From Pleurostoma richardsiae (taxonomy: Eukaryota; Ascomycota; Sordariomycetes; Calosphaeriales; Pleurostomataceae), in contig JANBVO010000046.1 in assembly GCA_030052745.1 (NCBI GenBank), positions 1 through 64,000 of the forward strand: a stretch of 64,000 nt of DNA. The letters are read 5' to 3'. The position numbers and the translations under genes were made by a program. Shown here piece after piece: positions 32,601-45,500 of the stretch (its first letter is position 1; each line of letters opens with the position of its first letter). Under the pieces are notes generated by a model. It worked only from the letters and a program-made list of their open reading frames with translations. It was not told the origin of the DNA and ran no database searches.

Positions 32601-34698
32601 GATCAGCAACGAAGAATCGGCAGCGCTCTAGGTATGACTCCTGTGTTAATTGTGATAGAGCTTTACCTGCCGACGGTACCCTGCCGTCCCGGGTCACAGA
32701 TCGTGACCTGCACGAGCGAAAAAACATGCCGCCGTGTCCGTGTTTTCTTCCCAGGCGAATAAGGCAGCGGTGCTGAATGATGCTCCCGCCTTTTTCTACC
32801 GGCTTCTCGCATGATACTGGCAGATAATCTGGTATAGACGAGACCACCTGTAGTAAGTCACGCTTGGTCGCCTTCCTGTGCATGGGAGCACGATGTCCGT
32901 TAGGGCCGTTCTCGAAGCGGGAGCGGCCCGCAGCCGGTACGGACCAGGACCCACTTTTCCGTGTGGTTCGGCCCCGGCCGGGCCGTGCCTGTGCCGCCTA
33001 CTACTTTCCTCGCGAGTTACCTCCTGAACAAGTACTTCAGCGACCAGCAGTCCCTTTACCATCGTCAGCTCCACGCATCTACCTAGTATGTATCGGCTCT
33101 TCTAGAAGCGACTGCTAGCATGTACGGGCCAGAGCGAGGCCGTTAGACTTGGGGGACGTATGACAGTCCTGATAATGCTCGTGGATCGTCAAACACTCCT
33201 TCGGCCGATCCTGTCATCCATGGCTTCGAATATCACCAGACAATACGAAGGAGGAAACCGGAAGCCTAGAATGATATCAGTGGAGGAGCATCTGATCTTA
33301 CTCGATCGGCCCTCGTACGACCGTGCACTTTTGATACGGGCAAAGGCCTAATCTTAAACGCCTCCACCAGTACCAAGAAGAGCACGAGATGAGCTCACTA
33401 ATTCTCCGAGAACGTCGAGGGTCCAAATCTCGGCTGCTTACTCCGGCTGCCGGCGGGGATATGTCCCAGTCTGTCCATCTTCTCCCACCGTCAGTGTCGT
33501 AATGCCATCGGAGATTTTATTCTCGTGCCCTGCGGAGCGTTGCCGCTGAAGGCGACGATCATATGTCACAGGACGTGACGATTCTCGAGTCGGCTAAAGC
33601 GTCTGAATCCAGAGGTTCCAGCGTCGCATTCTGCGACTGATCGTAGCCTTCGCCATGCCGACATCGACTAGGCCGGCCGAGGGACCGAGACCCTCTCACA
33701 GCGCTACATGCGCGTGCAGACGTACTATGTATGTAGGTACTCATGCACGTCGACATGTATATCATGACGCTTGACTCCATAATTGACGTCTGCAGCTGCA
33801 GGTCGGATCTCTGGGTGTAATCAAACACTGGTCACTTGATGGAAGCGGCCCGAGCATGAGTCGTGGATGAACGGAGGTGCTCTCGGCAGCCTTTCCGAGC
33901 ATCAGGGGTCGTCTTCTCTGCCGATGGAAGATCAAATGGCTAGAGAACGCGAGTCAGCGAACATCAATACGATGCTCCTCGTTGATGATCCATTCATTTC
34001 TGAGCTTGCGTCGCCATGCCTTTGGGAATACGAGGACTCCTTCAGCCGGAGAAGAGGGAAACGTACAGTCCAGCCGAACAGGTGTTCCTGCTCTTCACTT
34101 CACTTCGTGGCAACGATATTGCTAGCAATCCCTTTCCCCCGGCTTCGTGGGACTCCAAGTATCGCGGCCTCGGCCTGCTCGCCGCTACGATCCTCGCAAG
34201 GAGGCCTTCAATACACAGCACCTATAGTGCTTCCATCATATTATACAGTGCCTGTCTGCGGCTTAAGCCTCCACTAAGCAACACCAGTGCTCGTATCTTA
34301 ATGTGGCGTACTTTACGTACTTCCCGGTCTGTCTGTGAAGTGATTCGCCTATATCGGCCGCGAGACTCCCTTTGCAACTTGTGGCAAGGGGCTTTGGGGT
34401 AGTAACGAAGAGAGAGTATCTCCCTCCTCAAAACTCGGCGTGATCTGGGCCACTTGGGCATGTTGTTAAGCAAGATAGAAAGGATATGGAAGAATTCGAC
34501 CTGATCCCCGTCCACGAACTCTACATCCAAAGCCGGAAAGTCTGAGCGAAGGGGTATCATGTACGGACACAGTCGTGTCGTCAACCATGAGCATGCATCA
34601 ATCATGACTTTCATTCTCCAATCTACCACGTAAACACGATACTTCATCGCGCTCCCAAGCTCCAAGCCCTGTAACGAGGGAAAGGCACCCATAGAAAC
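26617..34698. other. Eight-kilobase stretch with no convincing gene
   Basis: Despite many short open frames I find no domain and no set of exons that assembles. The first 500 bases probably contain the promoter and leader of the membrane-protein gene; a TATATA-type sequence on the minus strand lies near 27090-27098. Two fragments look exon-like. At 31151-31409, FQLLGRLDPVLTILEMSV is followed by a GTGAGT donor and a CTTTCAG acceptor leading into IHETVDQAGVFEGW and GTAAGG. At 32064-32188, LRDDSQLDEAWDDGVEG follows a possible acceptor. Neither connects to a start or stop, so they may be relics. A 156-codon frame at 34222-34692 (-) has no recognisable content. Confidence 0.45.
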
Positions 34699-35826
34699 TC
34701 ACACAATCCCCGCCTCCAGTATCTCAAAGGTGTCCGTCTCCGAGTCCAGCCTCACCAGCGCATCCAAGGGAATCGTGACCATCGGCGACGTGTGCCCGAC
34801 ATCCACATTCATCAGCACCGGGAACTCCCTCCCTCCCTCCTCCAGCCCGGGCCCCAGCTCCGCGCGCAGCACCCCGTCCACCACCCCCTCCAGCTCCGCC
34901 CTCGCCTCCTCCGAGTCGTACCCGAAGAACCGCCCCAGCACCATCCCCGCCGCCTGCGCCACCACCCCGTACGCGACCAGGTCCGCCAGGAACTGCCGCA
35001 CCCGCGGCAGCGGCAGCGGGCCCCGCATCGTCTCGTCCGTCGCCGTCTCCAGCAGGAGCACCTTGCCGCGCCAGTCCGGCTCCATCGCCCGCACCCCCTG
35101 CATCCGCACCACGAGCGACAGGCAGCCCCCGAAGATGCGGCCTGTGCAGGACCCCCGCCGGACCCAGCGCCACGGCGGGGTGGCCGCCAGCGGGCTCGCC
35201 GCCGTCGAGGCCGCGTCGCCGAAGCAGAAGTCCGGCAGCTGCGGGGCGTAGTGCGTCGAGCGCGGGACCGGCCCGAGCGGCGCCGGGACGTCGGCACCCC
35301 CGGCGGCGGCGGCGGCGGCGGGGTCGTGCCGGATGGCGCGCAGGAGGTTGTCGATCGTGAACGCCATCGGCCCGGGCGCGTCGCCAAGCTCAGGGAACAC
35401 GCCGGGTCCGTAGAACGTGCGCAGCCCCGCCTTGGCGCGCAGCGCCCAGTGCAGCGCCGTGATGTCCGAGTACCCGACGAACACCTTGGGGTTGGCCCGG
35501 ACGACCTCGGCGGCGGCGGGGTCGCCGCCCAGCAGGGACGGCACCAGCTCGTTGGCCGTGGTGCCGCCGACGGTGCAGATGACGGCGCGCACCTCCGGGT
35601 CCGCGAACGCAGCGAGCAGCTCCTTCAGGCGGTTCTTGATGTGCGCCGGGATGCCGGTGCCCTCGTCCTCGTGCGTCCAGAACACCTTGACGGGGTGGCC
35701 GCGGGCCTCGAGCGCCGCCTTGGCGCGGGCGAGGACCGCGGGCAGGAGCTCGTTGAGGCGCGCGGAGGGCGAGACGAAGGCGATGGTCTCGCCGGGGCGG
35801 AGGCCCCTGGGTGTGATGGCGGCCAT
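34699..35826 (-). CDS. LD-carboxypeptidase family protein (peptidase S66, MccF-like)
   Basis: A single exon encoding 375 aa, full length for the family. S66 serine peptidases cleave an amide next to a D-amino acid or an acyl-sulfamoyl adenylate; bacterial members recycle murein peptides or inactivate microcin C-type antibiotics. The N-terminal domain opens GETIAFVSPSARLN, has CTVGGTTANELVP, and carries the nucleophile in FVGYSDITALHW (S120). The C-terminal domain supplies VLLLETATDE (E260) and NVDVGHTSPMVTIPLDA (H345), completing a Ser-Glu-His triad. The whole gene is very GC-rich and intronless. The family is mainly bacterial, so an ancient transfer into fungi is possible, but other genes here are also GC-rich. 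It is predicted cytosolic. Its physiological substrate in a fungus without murein is unknown. Confidence 0.92.
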   Translation of the reverse strand: MAAITPRGLRPGETIAFVSPSARLNELLPAVLARAKAALEARGHPVKVFWTHEDEGTGIPAHIKNRLKELLAAFADPEVRAVICTVGGTTANELVPSLLGGDPAAAEVVRANPKVFVGYSDITALHWALRAKAGLRTFYGPGVFPELGDAPGPMAFTIDNLLRAIRHDPAAAAAAGGADVPAPLGPVPRSTHYAPQLPDFCFGDAASTAASPLAATPPWRWVRRGSCTGRIFGGCLSLVVRMQGVRAMEPDWRGKVLLLETATDETMRGPLPLPRVRQFLADLVAYGVVAQAAGMVLGRFFGYDSEEARAELEGVVDGVLRAELGPGLEEGGREFPVLMNVDVGHTSPMVTIPLDALVRLDSETDTFEILEAGIV

Positions 35827-36752
35827 TTTGGCTTGTTCTTTGTGCAGATGGTGCTGAGTTTGGTGTGCTTGTTGTCTACTTGGGTTGCGAGGTAAGAAGA
35901 GGGGAAGTCGGCTGGCGTGATCGCCGGGAGGATTTACGTCAAACCTCTGGGAATGCTGCCTATCTACCTACTTAATTAAGGCAGCTGCCTGACTGAATGA
36001 GCAAGTAGGATTAGGTTATTCGCTGCTTGAGGCCGTGGCTGTTGATTTCACGGTGTCGACGACACTCCAGCTTTCTGGCAAGGCGGCGCCAGCTTCAAGA
36101 ACGGCTTCGCGTTGTTGGCCTCCCAATCGACGGTAATGTTTACCGCTACCCTCATCTCACTTCACAATGTAGAGCACCCACGACGCCTGAAGCTTCGTTG
36201 GAGTATTAAAGGTGTATTTCATATCTACACCTCCATGACACAAACTGCCATCCTTGTTTTCTAGGCTGTCTGTCCGGTACCCTCCCTACCGTCCCCCCCA
36301 AATCCCGCTACCACCCCGATGTTGCCTTGGTCATGATCTCGTCAGAAGGATCCAGGATGATGCTTCTTGGGTGAGAAAGTTCGCTCTTCCCTCCGGACAC
36401 CACGGAAGCCGAGAAGAACCCACCACTATATGAACTCCAAAACTCAGTCGCTTGATGCAATCTTTTCGGGCCGTTCGAGAACGAGCCGGTCCATCAGGCA
36501 TGACGAACCATGGCGCGCCCCGAACCCAGTAAAAGCCATCCGGGACAAGAAAAAAAGAAGAGAAAGGGAAGAAGATTATTATCATGTACGAAGATAGCCT
36601 CCCGTGTATGGACTATGGTCAGGGGTATATTCATACATAGGAAGCCGAGCAGGAAAAGAATAAGCCCTAGGAAGCGAATAGAAAGCGTATCGCATGATCA
36701 GCGAGACGGCAGAAGTCCTCCCGGGGGTAAAGCTACATCGTTATCGTAGCAT
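35827..36752. other. Intergenic spacer
   Basis: This holds the promoter of the S66 gene (right-to-left transcription starts to its left) and the 3' flank of the MAPKKK gene. A motif resembling CTACCTACTTAATTAAGG lies near 35965-35981. No gene seen. Confidence 0.5.
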
Positions 36753-39700
36753 CTAGTAGTAGCCGTCCACGCCAAGGCTCCCTCTCCCGGAGCTCGACGA
36801 CGGATTCGGCGTGTTTTGGGCCGAGGAGCTGCTACCGTCGCTAGGTGTGGGGGGCTCGACGACCCGGTTCCGGATGGTCATGATCCACTCGTGCTGCAGC
36901 AGCTCGACGGCAGTAGCCCTCTTGGTGGAATCCCGGATGAAGCACTTCTTGAGGAAGTCGATGCCCTCAGGGCTCAGCTGGTCCGGCGTGGGCAGCTGGG
37001 GTGGGTTGCCCTGGGCGATGTTATACATGATTGCCCACTCGTTGTCGAGGTTCGCCCACGGTCGGCGGCCCGTAGCCATCTCAAGGATGACGCAGCCCAG
37101 CGACCAGATGTCGACGGCGCCGAAGTGCCCGGGGTTCTCGCCCTTGATCACCTCTGGCGACATGTACATGGGTGTCCCAGTCATCGAGTTATTGGGCTTG
37201 GTGGAGGTCAGGTCCCGAATCAGAGTCTTGCCCTGCCGGGAAATGACCTTGGCCGCTCCAAAATCGACGTATTTGATTATGCCATTGTGGTCGAGCAGGA
37301 TATCTGTATTATGTCAGTGGGTGCGTGCGGCTTGGATCATTTAGACTCGCGACTACTTACTCTCTGGTTTGATGTCGCGATGGGCGATCTTGAGCTCGTG
37401 AAGATATGCAAGACCTTCCAGGAGCTGCAGCGCATAAACCATGATGACCTGTTCATCCTCGATACGACCATGCTCAAGCAAGCTAGCCAACGAGCCACCC
37501 GAACAAAACTCCATGAAAATATAGACCCTGTCCCTGTGGACCTCGATGCCGTAATAGGATACGACGTTTGGATGGTCGACGGACTCCAGGACCCTCATCT
37601 CGTCCTTGATCTGTGTAGCTATCGTCGGGATGAGCTTAGGATCCTGCAGCCTGATTTCCTTGACCGCCATCAAGTGACCGGTGTCGAGGTTCATTGCAGC
37701 ATAGACGTTTCCGAAAGTACCACCACCGACAAAGTGACCCTGCTGCCACCGCATGGTGAAGTTCGTTGCCGTGGAAGACAGATACGCCAGGGAGCGGTCA
37801 ACTTCGTTGGAGGCTTCAAGGACTCTTCCGAGAGCTGACCTCTCCGCAAGGACCTGCTTCCTGCCCTCGTCGATCCTGGAGAGTTCCTGGATTCGGTGTT
37901 CTCGGACGAAGTTGGACGCTTCTTGATCGTCAAGGATGTGGCCCTTATCGAGCTTACGGAACTGGCCCACGAGAGCATCTAAGCGCTGTCTCTCGGCCTG
38001 CGCAGCTACACTGGATCTAGCACCCATGATATCGAAGTGGGAGATGAGCAGTGACATGCAGCCCGAAACCTTGGCGCGCAACTTGGCATACTCTTCGTCT
38101 CCAAGGGCGAGAATATGTCGACCTCGGGTCATACCCATGGCAAATTCAAGTGCCAGCACAGCCCATCGGAAAGTCTTCCGTTCCGAGGACATGCAATCAT
38201 CACAGATGAAGCTCACCCAGTCGAGGGCCAGCTTCGTTAGCTTGATGTTGTTCATCTGCCTCCTGTTGCTGTCCATATATAGCAGAGATCGCTGACCGAA
38301 CTCTGTCGCGAAGACGAAGCACGTTTGGATAAGGTCCTGGACCGCTAGACCCTGCGTCTGAGATCTGATGGTCTCGACGCTGTCCATGAAAGTGTTGGAC
38401 AGCTTGTAAGCGACTCTTCGTATGTCCATGAGCTTCTGGTTAACCTTTTTAAGGTTTGATCTCTGTTCGACGACGAGATCTAGATGCATGTCGATGGACT
38501 CGAGGAACACTTTCCTGGCGGCTTGCAGGCGCTGCTGAGAGCCGCCTGCAACCAGTCTGATGTGCCCGACCTTGAGATCAAGGGGTTCATCCCGGACAGT
38601 CAGCGATATCTTCGGCCCATACCAGCTTGGCGCATTCTCTGCTCGGATGATGAGCACGTAAGGGTTAGTTGGGTCTTCGGACACATGCTCGTAGGATGCA
38701 GTAGCCATGATAGACTGGATGTCTTGCATCCGGTCCTGCAAGCTCGGCGAAGCGACAAGGATGACGCCTTCATGTTCGATGCTGGCTGTATAGACCTGGA
38801 AATGATCTGAGGCGATCAGACGGTCGTAGAGGTCGTTAAGTATCTCCGGACTGAAGGCAACACTGAAGTCGGAGGCGTTCTCGTAATTCTCGCTGATCAT
38901 CCTCGAGAAACGTTGCAACATCCTCTGTCGTACTCGGACGGAATCGAGGACCTGCTTATATCTTTTGCTCATCTCGGCCACACTTTCTTTTGGCTTCCTC
39001 TGCAACTCCTTCTCGAAAGTGTTGCTCAGACGGGTAAATGCCTTATAAGTGAGATTACTGAACAGTTCAGCAACCTCAACGTCACCGTGCTGGAGATGGC
39101 TGCCAATCTCGTTGACGAATTCCCATTCTTGGAAAAGGAGTTCAGCTTCCTTGAACGTGTTCTTGTTGCCGGTTAATTTCCAGTTCAGCATCTTGAAGTA
39201 GTATTTCAGGGCGTCGAGAACCACTTGGTCAAAGGCTTCATCGATGCAAGGAGGTAATTCCCATCCCGGCTCCGGCTGGGATATCTCCAAGTACTCGAGC
39301 TTGATGCTGATAGCCAGGTTGAGCAGGACCTGAAACTGCGAGATCATCTGCTCTTGCAACATCGGGTTTGCCTGGGCCGTGTCCTTCATCTTCTTAGCGT
39401 ATGCGAGGCGAACCTTGATGATCTCCTCGATGAGGCGGGAGGGGAAGCTGATGAGCGTGAGAAGATCCTCGATATACGGTGGGAGGTGCCTTTTCCTAAA
39501 TGCTTCCGCGTTGACTATCAGGGTATCCTTGGCTTTGAGGATCGTGTTGGTGATACCCCGCAGCATGCTGTTACGCTTGCTCTTTCCCATGACATCTTCC
39601 TCGACGTGGTCATGAAGCGACTTCAGACCGTCCTCTTTCAGCAGCTTGTCGAGGAATGACGACTCATCGCTGATGGCATTACCGACAGGAGAGCGTTCCT

Positions 39701-40928
39701 TGGTGCGGAGGAAGTCTAGCTCACTATTTCCAACCCAACTCCTGAGGACGAACATCTCCGTATTGATGAGTTCGTTGGTGTTATACCATGACAAAACGAC
39801 ATCGCGAGCCTCGTGGTACAGAACGGACGCCGCCGACTTGTGTGCAGCCTCGAGAGCGGCTCGAGAAGGGTATAGACTGTCGACTTTATCGATCTTGGCC
39901 ACAATATCTCGGACTTGGTCGATGGGAGGCTTGCCGGCCTCACTCTCGCCAACGATTTGAAAGTTGATGATGTCGTCGATCGTCCGGTCCAATGTCGCCC
40001 GAGCTTCCTCTACCATCCTGCGCTGCACCGGAAGGTGCCTTCCACAGACCCTGGCCCGGATTCCTAACCAGAGCTCTGCTTTTTGCGCCGTCTTCCCGAT
40101 CTCTTGGTCTTTCGAACCAATGAGGCGCTTCTTCTCTTGTCGAACAACATCACCTGTCAGGACCGCTGCGAGCATTCCATGCCACTCAAGCCTTTCCCGG
40201 CTGTCCGGATCTTTTAAGTCTTCCTCAGTCGGATCGAGATCCTCAGGCCCCTCGAACAGCTTCCTCGCGTCGTCGTCTTCATTGTCATTCGCAAAATGGC
40301 CTTCGGATGACGGTGTCTCGCCCTCGGAATCGCTCCCGGCGTCGAGCTCATCGCGGTTATTGCCATTCATGTAGTAGCTGTTGAAATATTCTGTTGCATA
40401 ATCCTGCTGCCGTAAACGCTGCACGTATGCGCGCTCTTGCCGCGCAAAGGTCGAGTTCGTGTTCGTAGTCCGTGATCTGGAGACGGATCGGTTGTCGGAG
40501 CCAGTATGTATGTAAGAGGGAGTCTGTTGTGGTCGCCTTTGAGGCTGATAGGTGTTGGACGGGGTTCTTGCGGGCCCGATGGGTCGCTGCGGCCGTGACG
40601 AGTTGCCGTTAACGTAGGAAGGAGCCGCATCCGTGCTCGTCCCGCGATGCCTACCGCCAACGCCATTGGTGATGGAGGGGGGTACGAGGGACGACATGGA
40701 ACCCGAGTGACTGGAAGACTCGGCATATCGGGTGAGATCGCCAAGCTCGTCTTGACCTTCAAGATTGTCGAAGTGCGCGGGAGACTCTGCGGATTCTTCT
40801 GAGTCGCCCGAGTCGGCGGTGATGGCTTGGGGCCGGAAGTTTCTGAGCTTGTCGGTCCGTGACTGGTCTTCCTCGCCCTGCGAGAAGCGCACCGCTCTGG
40901 GTGATGCCTCGCTCGCCATCTCCGACAA
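36753..40928 (-). CDS. ssk2: HOG-pathway MAPKKK of the Ssk2/Ssk22 (OS-4, SskB) type
   Basis: Two exons on the minus strand (40928-37361, 37303-36753), with a 57-nt GTAAGT..CAG intron, give 1372 aa, the normal length for filamentous-fungal Ssk2 proteins. The N-terminal about 250 residues are Ser/Asn-rich and disordered. A long helical regulatory region follows (for example LPPYIEDLLTLISFPSRLIEEIIKVRLAYAK), as in MEKK4/Ssk2. The C-terminal kinase domain starts near residue 1085: VGGGTFGNVYAAMN, MAVKEI, FMEFCSGGSLASLLE, AHRDIKPEN split by the intron, VDFGAAKVI, TGTPMYMSPEVIKG and DIWSLGCVILEMATG. Family knowledge places it downstream of the Sln1-Ypd1-Ssk1 phosphorelay, phosphorylating the Pbs2-type MAPKK in osmotic and oxidative stress and in phenylpyrrole/dicarboximide fungicide response. 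All catalytic motifs are intact. Confidence 0.95.
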
Positions 40929-42523
40929 CTATGGCCCGAGCTGCAGGACGGCTGGACAGGGAAGGGGTGCGTGGAGGGTTCGATATCAAGCTGCGGCTGG
41001 GGGGGGATCGAAAGTTCCCGGGTCAGCCACGAAACCTCTCAGATGGAAGCGACGAGGTGCACGTGGAGACGCCACACTTCCGCAGGAACGCCTCGCGCAG
41101 AGAGATGGAAAGATGAGGTCCTGCAACAGATCCACAGGTGCCGTGAGGCGGTGCCATAATAACAGGCGGAGGGTTAAGGACGGGCCATCAATGGTAGTGG
41201 CCGATGGTGGAGGTCATGAGTCGGAGATTTCCAGAGTGGAGGAGGGAATCGAGGGCGGAAATTGTCTGGAGCAGTGGCAAAGGACCGACCCAAGCTCGCT
41301 GGCCGTCGCCGCTATCAGAGAGCCGAGCTAGCTCAGCCGGGTTTGGTACGAGGGCGGCTTGGCGGCCTGTGCTGGTGCTGTAGCTAGCGCAGCTTCTCTT
41401 TGGCCGCATTGGATGGAGCCAATTCCACCACCTCTGCTCCTCATTGCATGCAGTGTTGGTGGTTGGCCTGTCCGTCCGGTAACGTCTCCGTATAGTGTAA
41501 GTTTTGGCCGGAATACGGAATGCCTACCATAGTAGACGACAGATTCATTCATCGTCTGACAGTCTGCCGAGTGCGTGTTCCGTCGACGCAGTGTCACTGG
41601 CACGCCTGACATACCCAGCTGAGCTTATGCATGCGTTACGGGTGCGATGTTACGGATTGCTGCTACCAGTGCAGGAGACCAAGGGGAAGAACGGGAGAAC
41701 AACGCATTGTCATTGCTCAATAGCCAGTCAATATCTACGGAGTATCCCGTGTCAACGTACAATCTGCCATCCCGACTGGCACGCAGTGCAGCGAATACCA
41801 GGCTCTTGTGCGAGTACTCCGTACAATGAGGGGCAAAGGAGCCGCGTCAACGAGTTGATGGGCGTGCACAGGTTTTAGCTCCCGATCGCGTTTGCTGAAG
41901 CGGATCGAGCTTTTTTACCGCTGGGATGTGGCCCATCTGCCCATCAAGCTCACCAACAGGCTATCTCCCACCACTAGGAACACGATGGCATAATGTATTG
42001 AGGGACCGCATATTGTGCCTGGGGCACGATAGCCGAAAATAAGGAGTTATAAGTGGCAAAGATGCAGTTTCAGAGGAGCCCACAGCATCGGGACACTGGC
42101 CAGAGGACGTGATTTGGTGAACAGAGAGAGAGCTCGGATGAGATGGAGCAGAGAAGCCGCCGGTGCAGGAAAAGGGCCGAGCACAGCCACACATACCACC
42201 AAATGCGGGGATCATAAGCCACAGCCAGCTCGTCACTAAGAATTTAAGGTTTTGCCATTCGATCGTCGGCTCCGGATAACCCGCTTACGTAAGTCAATAT
42301 TATGTACCTAAGTACCAGGGTACAGAGGTACCCGTCGCGTTCCAAAAGACGCGTGACGCCACACCTTCCCACGTCCCACCGGCCAAGCATTGCGCTCTGC
42401 CCGTTATCCGCCCGCATTTTGAGCTTCCTCATGCTCTGTTGGATAGAGCGACACCTGCTGGCCTGAGCTCACGTATCGTGCATCCCTTATGTCTCCATTG
42501 AAACGGATTTACATGGCTAGATC
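40929..42523. other. Divergent intergenic region between ssk2 and sld3
   Basis: About 1.6 kb containing both promoters. TACGGAGTA-type elements occur at 41736-41745 and 41813-41824 (opposite orientation), and a dense cluster of GTACC/GGTAC motifs at 42303-42332. No coding frame is supported. Confidence 0.5.
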
Positions 42524-45500
42524 ATGTCCTCAGCCGCCATGTCGCCCATGACCCGCGATGGTCCAGACGCGTCGCGTCCAGCGTCAAGATCTGGCGGCAT
42601 ACTTACACCTGCTTCGGACAGCTCCGTGAACAAAAACAGCCATCATGCTGCGTCGACCTCCAGCTCTCGGAAACATACGCAGAGTGACGAGAGGTCTCTC
42701 GCCATGGACGATCTGCTCAAGCCTTCTATAGTCATGAAGGTCTATTAGTTCATCGTATAAGCGTCTGGCATCCTTGCTAACTCCTTTCGTAGCCGCATCC
42801 TTCTACTCTAATGTTAAAGCCCACCATCTTACAACCTCTGCTGCTCTTACCACGAGAACACCTACATCTCTCGTGCCTGGATCTGTCCGCCCCCAATGGC
42901 GAGTTTTCGACCGGTGCTGGGCGATTCTTCGACTCACAGATCCGGATACTCGACTTGGAGGGCCGACTGGGATCCAACCTACTCTTAGCTCGGTCAGACG
43001 CAAGCCGCGCCGTCTATGCGATCGAACGACAGGAGACTGGCTTATACGTCTTGTGCAAGCTTGGTGCGTGGGTTGACCTGCAAAAGTTGAGCGAGCTGGC
43101 GACCGCTTGCTGCCGGCAACGCATTCGTCATGTAGCACCTCCAGCCAACACCACGATAACCGAGCCGCCTCTAACGACCCCTCAACTGCACAAGGAAAAC
43201 AAGAGGAAGAGACTAGCGATTGAAGAGCTCCAATCCATTTTCAAGAAAAGACAAAGGTCTCTGTCTACGGCAACCCAGGAACACCAAACATCCCACCCAC
43301 CATCTCAAGCACCAGCAGAAAGCAGTCAGCGTTTGCCAACACCACCGGGGACAGATACACAAAACCTTCAACTGGACCAAACGGTGGATGAACCGGCTCT
43401 TCCTGGCTCGGAGCCAGGAGCTGCGACGATAGAAGCAAACCCGAACTTCTTGTCACAGCCCACGGCAGAGGATATCTTCCAGAACATCAGGAATCAATAT
43501 TCCGAGGCTCTCTACCATTCAAAGGTATGCTTTATCCACTAATTTCCGGAAGTTCTCCTCCTGATGCGTCGTAGGGATCTCTGGCGTATTTTGCGAAAGG
43601 GCCATTATCCCGAGCACGCGCCGCTTTTCATCTAGACTGCGATGCAAACTTGGATATGAAAGATCTGCTTGAATTTCTGAAAAGCCTGGTCATGACAACA
43701 ATTTTGATCGACAAGAAGTACAGAGAAACCATCCCGGAACTAATTGCTAAGATGAAAATCATGGTCGAGACTTCAGACGAAGAGGCACCTAAGACGAAGA
43801 AGCGGAAGCCCAAGAAGATGAAACTTGGAAAGGATGGGCTGTATCCCACCGAAGACGAGCACGTCAAAAGGTGGTGGTCCGTCCACAAACCGGAAGAACG
43901 CGACGATGAATCCTCGACAGTATCCCAGGAAACTAGGTACCACATCACTTGCCTTAGGACGAGGGAGACACAGTTGCAGATGATCATCATTCTCGAAATA
44001 CTCGCATTAGAAGCACTAGGGCCTACAGCGGGTGCGGTAGAGAGCCAGCTCCCGGGGATGGCAGCTGAGGATGGACCCAAGGAAAGCACTGAAGGTCCGA
44101 CCAGGAAGAGGAACAAGCACAACTATCCTGTGCTCGTAGATGTGCACGCAGACCGCCTATGTATCTGGCAATCCACAACGCTCGATGAGGTCAAGGTAAT
44201 TGCGGAGTCTCAAGGCCTCAAGCATGCCCATGAGAGCCAGCAGTCGGGCAGGGTCAATTCCGACCCATTGAAAGATTTTTGCGTGGACATCATAGTACCA
44301 TTGTAAGTCTTGTTGTGTTGTACTCCTGATGAAATGACAGCTGACAGCGTCCAGTTTCTCAGCGCGACTCCCAGAACTCTGCGACGGACTGAATCGCAAG
44401 CTCGGTGGTCCTGTTATAGTATCTCCGCCAAAGCCAAAACAGCCGAAGCACCACAATCCCTCGACCGGATCGAAGTCACTGCCGAAACCTGGAGCTGCGG
44501 CGAAGCGGCCGTCGCTGCCGAAGGCAAGGAGAAGCTTGGAACGGGTCTTGTCAAACGACCGACTCAAGAGAGCACCAGGTCCACGGCCGAACGGCATGCT
44601 CGCCAGGATGAGGTCTGCAACACCGGCTGCCATCCCCGGGTTCAAGCGTGAAGCGAGCGAGCCTATGCCACTTGGAGGTATACCAAGGTCAGACTCGGGC
44701 TCGAAGGATAAATTGACGAGCATGCTCTCGAGAAGCAACTCGGTGTGCAGTACTGAGGATCTGAAGGCAAAGAAGAAGGCTATGGTTGAGGCCGAGTTAC
44801 ACGAGGCTATCTCTGCGCTTAAGAAGCCAAACAGACAGCTAGCAGGGAGGTCAATCGTTGAGGACGCCGAGAGACGCGCATCCTACAGCTCGTTTCAAAC
44901 CCGGAGTAAGCATCCTCCACGTGTTTTGACAGCCAAGTGCAAGACTGACTCCGAATATAGAATCGAAGAAACCAAGCCGAACCCCCAACGCTGTTCAGGT
45001 CAAAGCCACGCCCGCGAATTTCCGCTTCCGAGACGCTTTGGCTGAAGAATCTCATGCGACAAGCAGCCTGCACTTCCCTCAGGGGAGAACGGACGCGAAC
45101 TACATCCCTTCTAGTTCTGTCATCCCGTCCTCAGCACCTAGAGGTGGTATCGTGAACGATCACCTACTCGCGGGACACGTCAGCTCAACTCCGTTGGCTG
45201 ACAAGGTGCATGGGACGCCGAGACGCACCTCTGCCATCCCGAAAGCACTCCTGAAACCGAACCTCGATGAATTCATTATACCCCCTTCCTCGCCGCTGCA
45301 ACCTCGGAAGGCCGCAGTCGCGAACCAACCATCCACTATTCCGGACAGCGCTCGGAAATCTACCAGCCTAACCGTGCCGCCGTCGCCCCGGTACCCAGGG
45401 CTCTTAGAGACTCCTATTAAACAACGACAAGGGACCGCTGAAGATCTGATGAGGTCAACACCCCCTGTCCCTATCAAACTGACGCCTCAACCTGTCATAT

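Noticed and set aside
34222-34692. 156-codon minus-strand frame directly 3' of the S66 peptidase
   Set aside because: Separated from the peptidase by its stop, no conserved features, no splice signals; most likely the 3' flank.
36816-37838. 340-codon + strand frame across the MAPKKK kinase domain
   Set aside because: Antisense to intact kinase motifs and spans the real intron.
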